Shown here piece after piece: positions 57,070-64,000 of a stretch of 64,000 bases of DNA (position 1 is the stretch's first letter; every line of letters starts with the position of its first letter). The notes under the pieces were generated by a model, which worked only from the letters and a program-made list of their open reading frames with translations, was not told the DNA's origin and made no database searches. Source of the DNA: Saccoglossus kowalevskii (lineage: Eukaryota; Hemichordata; Enteropneusta; Harrimaniidae). The position numbers were made by a program, and so were the translations under genes. The stretch is from positions 700,971-764,970 of the forward strand of contig NW_003140813.1 in the NCBI RefSeq assembly GCF_000003605.2, read 5' to 3'.

Positions 57070-60000
57070 ATGCTTGATAGAAATAAATCAATGGAGGATA
57101 GTCAAGTGAGAATGGATGGCGTCTACACAACAGATGGTGGCACAGTCAGTGTGTATATTGGACATGATAAGCCATATCAGTGTAATCTTTGTGGTCAACG
57201 GTTTTCAAATAGGAGATATCTTGTGAGTATTCATATGAAAACTCATACCGGAGAAGAACCATTCAAGTGCAGTATATGTGGAAAGACACTGTCAAGTAAT
57301 CAAAGACTTGTTGGACACATGAGAACACATACTGGTGAAACACTTGAGAAACCTCACCAGTGTAAATATTGTCAAAAGAGTTTTACTAAACGAGACGTTT
57401 TAACAAACCATATGAGATTGCATGTTGGTGCTAAACATATTTGTACAGTTTGTGGGAAAAGCTATTCATGGCAGAGTGGTTTGAGATCTCATATGAAAAC
57501 ACACAAGGAAAATGAAGGTTATTCCTGTAATCTGTGTACAAAGAAATTTGTTAACCAACAGCAGCTAGACTGCCACCTTAGAATACATGCTGCTGCTAAA
57601 CAATCATTTCGTTGCAGCTTTTGTGAACAAGGTTTCTCCCTGAAATGCGATCTAGAATCGCATGTGAGAAGTGTTCATCCTTCAAATGGGAACTCGTATG
57701 TGTGCAAATGGTGTTCTAAGAATTTCTCAAATGAAATAGACTTGGATGTTCATACACGTACATGTACCAGGAAATACTCAGCAGAATCTAGTAATTCATT
57801 TGAGGATGATGAGGTGGTGTTAATCAGTGAGCTGGGACCATCCTGTATTAACAACGGAACTTCAGATAATGACGTCTCAGTCGTTAGTAGCATCACCCGT
57901 GAAAATATCGTTGGAGAGACTAATGTGAAAAATGACTCCAGTGTAACTCATGCAGTCAATAATCTTGACATAGAATGCACAACAGTTAACTCTTCCAATG
58001 GAGCTGTCACCATTCAAAATAACCAACATTCTGCCGTATCAGTTACAGATACTCAGTTCATTCACCAACCATTACCAAATGTGGAGCTGGATTTGAATAC
58101 GCAGTCTCTTGGAATGGTATATCAATGTGATCCCTGTGGCAAAAATTTTAAACAAAAGTCAGAGTTAATTGAACATCTACAAATACATAAACGTGAAAAA
58201 CCTTATGAATGTAAATATTGTGGTCTACGCTTCACAAACAGGAGATATTTCGAGAGTATTCATATGAAAACACATACTGGAACCAATCCGTTTCGATGTA
58301 ATGTTTGTGGAAAGACACTTTCGAGTAATCAAAGACTTGTTGGGCATATGAGAACACATACTAGGAAGACATCATACCAGATTATGAAACCATACCAGTG
58401 TAGCCATTGTCAACGAACTTTTGCTAAACGAGACCATTTGAAAAATCATATGCGATTACATTTGGGAGAAAAGTATAAATGCCCTATTTGTGGGAAAAAA
58501 TTTTCATGGCGGAGTGGTTTGAGATCTCATGTAAAAATACATACAGGAAATGAAGCATATTCATGTAGTTTGTGCGCAGAACGATTTGAAAACAAACAGA
58601 AGCTGGATAGTCATTTTTTAAGAGTACATGCGGGTGAGAAACCATTTAGTTGTAACATTTGTGGTTTAGGTTTTTTGCAGAAAGATAATTTAGACACTCA
58701 TATGAGAAGTTGTCATTCAGTACAACGAGAATTATATCCATGCAAATGGTGCTCAGAAAGTTTCACAAATTTAAATGATTTAAATGTTCATACGCATAAA
58801 TGTAGCAATAGGTATGCGACAGATTATGCAAATCAACTGCAAGGAGAAAGTATGGTTCAGTCCATTGAGATTGCACCATCCAGGAGTTTCACGAATGATA
58901 CATTTACTAAAATGTCAATGGTAGAAGACCCAAACCAACAAACAAGTGGGGCAGAGTCTATTGAGGTTGCACCAGCCACGAGTTTCATGAATGATACATT
59001 AACTCAAATATGCATAATAGACAAAAAACAAGAATCAAGTGGGGCAGAATCTATTGAGGTTGGAGCGTCACACATAAACAAGGAAATTTCATCCGAGATA
59101 CCCTGTATGAATCTGCCCAGAGATGATGAATGGGATAATTACTATAATAACGCCAGTTTCAATCCTGAAGTGAACATGGGGCCTCCAAATATTGCTTGTC
59201 CTGAAAAGCCACCTACACTTCCAAGTAACCATCAGTCAGTAGCCGTCTTCTTTCCAAATTCTCAGTTCAGCAACCAAACAATACAGAACGGGGAGATTAA
59301 TTTGAATCACCGAAGTACGAACGAGATATATCAATGTCTTGTTTGTAACAAGAGTTTTAAAGGAAAGTCTGAAATGAAAGATCATCTACAGGCACATGAA
59401 CGTGATAAACCATACCAATGTGGCATTTGTGGTCAACGCTTCACAAACAGGAGGTATTTTCAGAGTATTCACATGAAAACTCATACTGGAAACGAGCCAT
59501 TCAAGTGCAGTATATGTGGAAAGACACTTTCGAGTAATCAAAGACTTGTTGGACACATGAGGACACATACTGGCGAGGCACTTAAGAAACCTCACCAGTG
59601 TAAATATTGTCAAAAGAATTTTACTACACGAGACATTTTAATTAATCATATGAGATTACATGTTGGAAAAAAACTTCATTGTAAAGTTTGCGGGAAAACT
59701 TTTTCATGGCAAAGTGGTTTGAGATCTCATATGAATTTACACTCAGGAACTGAAGCATACTCGTGTAGTCTATGTGCAAAGAAGTTTGTAAACAAACAGA
59801 AGTTGGACTGTCATTTTAGAATACATACTAGACAAAAACAATTCCATTGTAGCTTTTGTGAAATTAGTTTCATGCAGAAATTTAATCTGGATTCTCATAT
59901 AAAAAGTGTACATTTTTCAGATGGAAATTCATACACGTGTAATTGGTGTTCAGGGAATTTCTCAAACGAAACAGATTTAGATATTCACACACAGAAATGT

Positions 60001-60811
60001 ACCAGCAAATCCTCAACCAATATAATTCCCCAAGAGGAAGAGGATTGTGTCGTCATACCAACATACACTGATGAGGGAATCTTAAATGTAGAGATTTCAC
60101 CAGAGAAACGTGTGGATAATATTTACTGTGATAACACCAGTTCAACGCATGAGGTTAAGCAGATTGACTTGGACCAGCCAGTACCGGAAGTAACAGTTCC
60201 TGAAGAACCTTCGGAAATACGAACAGACTATTGCTCATCCTTCTCTGTCACAAATATTGAGTATACCAAAGAGGCATTGCAGATTGTAGAATTAGATTTG
60301 AATCAGCAATGTACACAACTTGGATATCACTGTGAACCTTGTGGCCAGACCTTTGATCTGAAGTCTGAATTAACTGATCACATGGAATCACATAGAAGTG
60401 AAAAACCATACCACTGCAGTCATTGTGGTCTTCAGTTCACAAACCGGAGATATTTCAAGAATGTTCTCGGTGAGACACCAACTGGAAATGCCTCATTCAG
60501 ATGCAGTATATGTGGAATGAAATTATCTAGTAATCAAAATGCTATTGGGCTCATGGCATTTCATTGTAGATTTTGTGATATGAGTTTCGCCAACAAACAT
60601 TCTTTGGATACTCATGTCAAAATGTATCACTCTCCAAGTGATGCTTTACATAACTCTGATGATAGCTTTAGATTTCTCAGGAAAACAGGGTGCACTGATC
60701 AATTAACTTATACCGGGGAAACAAGCAACCTTTGGGGACAAGCCTCTGAAATTGAGTTGACCGCAAACAACTCAACAGCGTGCCAAAAATGGGCTATTTC
60801 TATGATGGAGG
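57070..60811 (+). CDS. Large modular poly-C2H2 zinc-finger protein, gene 2 (3' end in gap)
   Basis: The open exon starts at ATG 57070 (a second ATG at 57091 is possible). A good acceptor, TTTTATCTGCAG, ends at 57054, so there is an upstream exon. At least 1247 codons are visible before the gap. About 27 finger-like units fall in four modules. Module 1 starts near residue 38 (seven fingers), module 2 near 353 (eight), module 3 near 756 (eight) and module 4 near 1088 (about four, shortened). Equivalent fingers are near-identical: NRRYF-x-SIHMKTH (13 residues between Cys2 and His1 rather than 12), then CGKTLSSNQRLVGHMRTH, then a KRD finger, then SW-x-SGLRSHM. The last finger in each full module is Cys-Cys-His-Cys. 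The linkers also repeat (VELDLN-x-QS before modules 2 and 4, GEINLN before 3). It is predicted to be a nuclear DNA-binding protein. No KRAB, SCAN or BTB domain is seen. Confidence 0.9.
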
Positions 60812-61203
60812 NNNNNNNNNNNNNNNNNNNNNNNNNNNNNNNNNNNNNNNNNNNNNNNNNNNNNNNNNNNNNNNNNNNNNNNNNNNNNNNNNNNNNNNNN
60901 NNNNNNNNNNNNNNNNNNNNNNNNNNNNNNNNNNNNNNNNNNNNNNNNNNNNNNNNNNNNNNNNNNNNNNNNNNNNNNNNNNNNNNNNNNNNNNNNNNNN
61001 NNNNNNNNNNNNNNNNNNNNNNNNNNNNNNNNNNNNNNNNNNNNNNNNNNNNNNNNNNNNNNNNNNNNNNNNNNNNNNNNNNNNNNNNNNNNNNNNNNNN
61101 NNNNNNNNNNNNNNNNNNNNNNNNNNNNNNNNNNNNNNNNNNNNNNNNNNNNNNNNNNNNNNNNNNNNNNNNNNNNNNNNNNNNNNNNNNNNNNNNNNNN
61201 NNN
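60812..61203. other. Assembly gap (N run) cutting zinc-finger gene 2
   Basis: 392 unknown bases remove the 3' end of the coding sequence. The sequence after the gap has stops in all frames within a short distance, so the stop codon is in the gap or just after it. Confidence 1.
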
Positions 61204-61359
61204 CAAGTCGGATGACGATGGTAGTAATTTTGTGATATACTTGTAATTATAAAGAAAATAATATCAACTACCCTGGTGTTACTACTACATGTAGTTATTG
61301 AACTACAGTTTATTTTATTTGTGGTATAATATATGCAAGTAAAGAATGATGGTCTATCT

Positions 61360-61496
61360 TTAAGTGCGGTGGTCGTTGCGCAGCACATGTTCGAATTTCA
61401 TGTAAACAAATAATGTATTTTACATGTGTTGTGTACGTCGCTATGAGTTCCATATCAAACAGGACGCGGCACGACGCGACGACTGCCGCCCTTTAA
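61360..61496. mobile_element. TTAA-flanked MITE, family T2 copy
   Basis: TTAA plus GTGCGGTGGTCGTTGCGCAG on the left, GCGACGACTGCCGCCC plus TTAA on the right. The interior matches 23744-23871 (CATGTAAACAAATAATGTAT, CCATATCAAACAGGACGCGG). Confidence 0.8.
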
Positions 61497-61499
61497 GTA

Positions 61500-62020
61500 C
61501 CCAGATTTTGGGATTGCAGATTATTTTCCTTCTATTAACAACTTTTATAAAGTGTGTACAATTATGCTGCAAGCAGATTGTCTTGTGTTCAGTTTTTCCA
61601 TTCTCCACTAATATAGCGATTATCAAAATTTACGAATGTGAAGACAGCGTATAATTCGATTTGCATACCATTGGCGTTGGATTGGTGTGCTATTTAATAA
61701 ATAAATGTACACAAATGTTGATATATAGAGATTTAACAACATTTTTTTGCGGAAAATTAGGAATCAATTTAGTATCAAAGTTATTACATACTTTCATAGT
61801 GTGCATGACAGTTCCCTGATGTAACTGACCAAACATAGGCGAATCAAACGGTACGCTGTCTTCACACTCATTAAAAATCAAGATTTAAATAGTGTTGACT
61901 GCTTTCACATCTACAATTTTCATCCGATATGTGGGGAGTATGATATGTGGGGATGCAATGCCATCAGTATTTATTATACCCCGGTAGTATAATTGTTGTA
62001 TTGTAATGAAGACATTAAAA
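61500..62020. other. Intergenic sequence downstream of zinc-finger gene 2
   Basis: An inverted pair, CGAATGTGAAGACAGCGTAT at 61632 and ACGCTGTCTTCACACTCATT at 61851, brackets about 240 bp and may mark a small element. Nothing else is seen. Confidence 0.4.
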
Positions 62021-62112
62021 TACTATGAAATATTTTATTTTTGTTAGAATTCATTTTCGCTGAAAATATTTTTTGGTTGTTTTGTATGGAGTTTAATTTC
62101 ACTGGTTTTTGA

Positions 62113-63593
62113 CTCCCGTGTGCGAAGCACAAAAAATGAGTCTTTGCAGTTAGTGTGTCTGTATGTGTATGTGTGTGTGTGTGTGTGTCCATCTGTTCCA
62201 CTAATATCTCAAGAACCATACATCAGTTTTTGATGAAACTTGGTGCATAGATGCAAATGCGCAGATGTGATTAGGTTTTGATAAAAATCCATGCATATTA
62301 ATTACCTAATTTGCATGATAATTAACTGTTTTTTAGCTGTTCCTTGACTGTTCCACTGATATCTAAAGAACCACTCATTGGATTTTGATGAAAAACTTGG
62401 CACACAGATGCTCCAAACTAATGCGCAGATTTGATTAGTTTTGGGTAAAAATCTGTGCAATATTAATTACCTAATTTGCATAATGATTAATCAATTTTCT
62501 GCTTTTCCACTGACATCTCAAGTACTAATCACATTTCAATAAAACTTGGTACATAGATGTCATAGGACACTGCACAAACCTGATAGTTTTTAGGGTAATA
62601 TCAGTATATATTAATTAGCTAATTTGCATAATTAATTAATTTTCAGCTTTTGATAGTACAAGTAGTAATCATCACATTTCAATGAAATTAGATACATAGA
62701 TGTCATAGGACACTACACAGACCTGATAGTTTTTAGGGTAATATCAGTATACATTAATTAGCTAATTTGCCTAATTAAATAATTTTCAGCTTTTGATATT
62801 TCAAGTAGTAATCATCACATTTCAATGACACTTGGTACATAGATGTCATAGGACACTGCACAGACCTGATAGTTTGTAGGGTAATATGAGTACATATTAA
62901 TTAACTAATTTGCATAATTAATTAATTTTCAGTTTTTGATATTTCAAGTAGTAATCATCACATTTCAATTAAATTTGGTACATAGGACACTGCACAGACC
63001 TGATAGTTTTTAGGGTAATATGAGTACATATTAATTACCTAATTTGCATAATTAACTAATTTTCAGCTTTTGATATATCAAGTAGTAATCATCATATTTC
63101 AATGAGACTTGCTACATAGATCTTCTAGGATTATGCAGACACCTGATTAGTTTTAATTGGATATTAATTACCTAATTTGCATAATGTTCCACTGATATAT
63201 AAAGAACCACAAATTGGATTTTAATGAAACCTTTAAAAAAAACTATGCAGAAACCCAATTAGTTTTTGGTAAATATTTATGCTTATTTATCACCTAATTA
63301 ACATAATTAATTAACACTGATATCTCAATTACTGATCATCACATTTGAATAAAATTTGGTACATAAATGCTCTAGGACAATAGACAAGCCTGATTAATTT
63401 TGATTAATATTAATTCTCTAATTAGCATAATAATTCATAATTTTTTTGTTCTGTTCTGTTCATATTAGTTACCTGATTTACATAATTAATTTTCAGCTTT
63501 TCCATCAATATCTCATGTACAAGTAATTTTGAATTAATTTTTAAAGTGTATTCAATACTCTCAGCACACGGGAGTTCTTTCTAAGCTTTCTTC
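62113..63593 (+). mobile_element. 1.48-kb repetitive element with CTCCCGTGTGC ends, inserted in a MITE
   Basis: It starts CTCCCGTGTGCGAAGCACA (containing a small hairpin) and has the inverse GCACACGGGAG near its right end at 63563-63573. A further 20 bases of T/C-rich sequence precede the MITE's resumption. A (GT)n run lies at 62167-62189. The body is mostly diverged tandem units. No coding capacity. Confidence 0.65.
62500..63110 (+). repeat. Tandem ~144-bp units
   Basis: Four to five units carry ACATAGATGTCATAGGACAC, CAGACCTGATAGTTTTTAGG and TTAATTAGCTAATTTGCATA, with starts near 62551, 62694, 62837 and 62980. Flanking sequence on both sides (62230-62500 and 63110-63540) has older, more diverged units. 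Confidence 0.85.
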
Positions 63594-63753
63594 GATTGAT
63601 GAGTTGAATGTAAAACAGGAAAAAAGGTACCTTCGCTGGATTTTATTTTCACTGAATCATTCCTTCAGCAAAAATAAATTATAAGTATTTTAGAGTTGTA
63701 GAGAAATTTAATGGGATGAATTCTTTGAACAGAACTTAATAGGGGGAAGTAAT

Positions 63754-63937
63754 TACCGTAAAATCTGTATTAGAAGCCGCATCCCTAATAGAAGTCGCAC
63801 CCATTCTTTTTGAATAATTGAGAACCAAAAATTCGTCATTTCTCATATGTGTAGATGCTCTAATAGAAGCCTCATCCCCTCTATTGCATTGTACCATTTT
63901 AATAGAAGCCGCGGTTTCTAATACAGATTTTACAGTA
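63754..63937. mobile_element. TA-flanked MITE, family B copy 2
   Basis: TACCGTAAAATCTGTATTAG to CTAATACAGATTTTACAGTA, 184 bp. The ends match perfectly for about 20 bp apart from one base. Internal AATAGAAGCCGC blocks alternate in both strands. Copy 1 lies at 56695. Confidence 0.88.
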
Positions 63938-64000
63938 CTTTGTTCATTTACTTCAGTTTTATTATTTGTTGTAATAAGTTGAACATTGCTTATATTTTTC

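Larger units (their letters stand above)
62021..63697 (+). mobile_element. TA-flanked MITE, family A copy 4, split by a 1.48-kb insertion
   Basis: The left half (62021-62112: TACTATGAAATATTTTATTT to CACTGGTTTTTGA) and the right half (about 63594-63697: TTGATGAGTTGAATGTAAAA to ATTTTAGAGTTGTA) join to give the family A consensus with nothing missing except a few bases. Confidence 0.8.

Noticed and set aside
60708-61388. Minus-strand frames across the second N run
   Set aside because: They are antisense to the zinc-finger gene and made mostly of unknown bases.

Overview
This is a eukaryotic, AT-rich window from an invertebrate animal. It has intron-rich genes with GT-AG junctions, dense families of small inverted-repeat elements, LINE remnants and two assembly gaps (46217-46782 and 60812-61203). 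The RCC1L orthologue, tandem alpha-tocopherol-transfer-protein-like genes and poly-C2H2 zinc-finger genes would suit an invertebrate deuterostome such as a hemichordate or amphioxus. That placement is an inference; nothing in the sequence names the species.

Layout. At 3810-3944 (-) lies the first coding exon of a ZNF706-like small zinc-finger gene. At 5700-7270 (-) is a broken LINE that has been split by a satellite-ended DNA element. A complete RCC1L (WBSCR16) gene of 11 coding exons occupies 9699-22266 (+), predicted at 538 aa. Its fourth intron opens with about 3.8 kb of a 30-bp minisatellite that begins exactly at the exon 4 splice donor. Two tandem paralogues of a CRAL-TRIO lipid-transfer protein follow on the minus strand, at 24627-27894 and 33073-36312. 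Each has four coding exons at matching positions. Two large C2H2 zinc-finger genes sit on the plus strand: 43046-45211 (about 15 fingers) and 57070 to beyond the gap at 60812 (about 27 fingers in repeated modules). A second LINE remnant lies at 48430-50270 (-).

Most of the rest is mobile-element debris. I could define several families from their terminal inverted repeats and target duplications: TA-flanked 180-215 bp elements, TTAA-flanked 95-300 bp elements, a 402-bp element and a 767-bp element each with 7-bp duplications, tiny near-perfect palindromes of 26-31 bp that also carry 7-bp duplications, and a 1.3-kb long-inverted-repeat element with a 10-bp duplication.

The most unusual features are three. 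(1) A minisatellite of about 127 units in which every unit carries a copy of the exon 4 end plus 5' splice site of RCC1L. (2) The family of palindromes made of little more than two transposon ends, each still flanked by a target duplication. (3) A long-inverted-repeat element carrying what looks like a promoter, a start codon and a splice donor.

The genes do not form an operon or a pathway. RCC1L is a mitochondrial protein, the CRAL-TRIO pair are predicted lipid carriers, and the zinc-finger proteins are predicted nuclear DNA binders.
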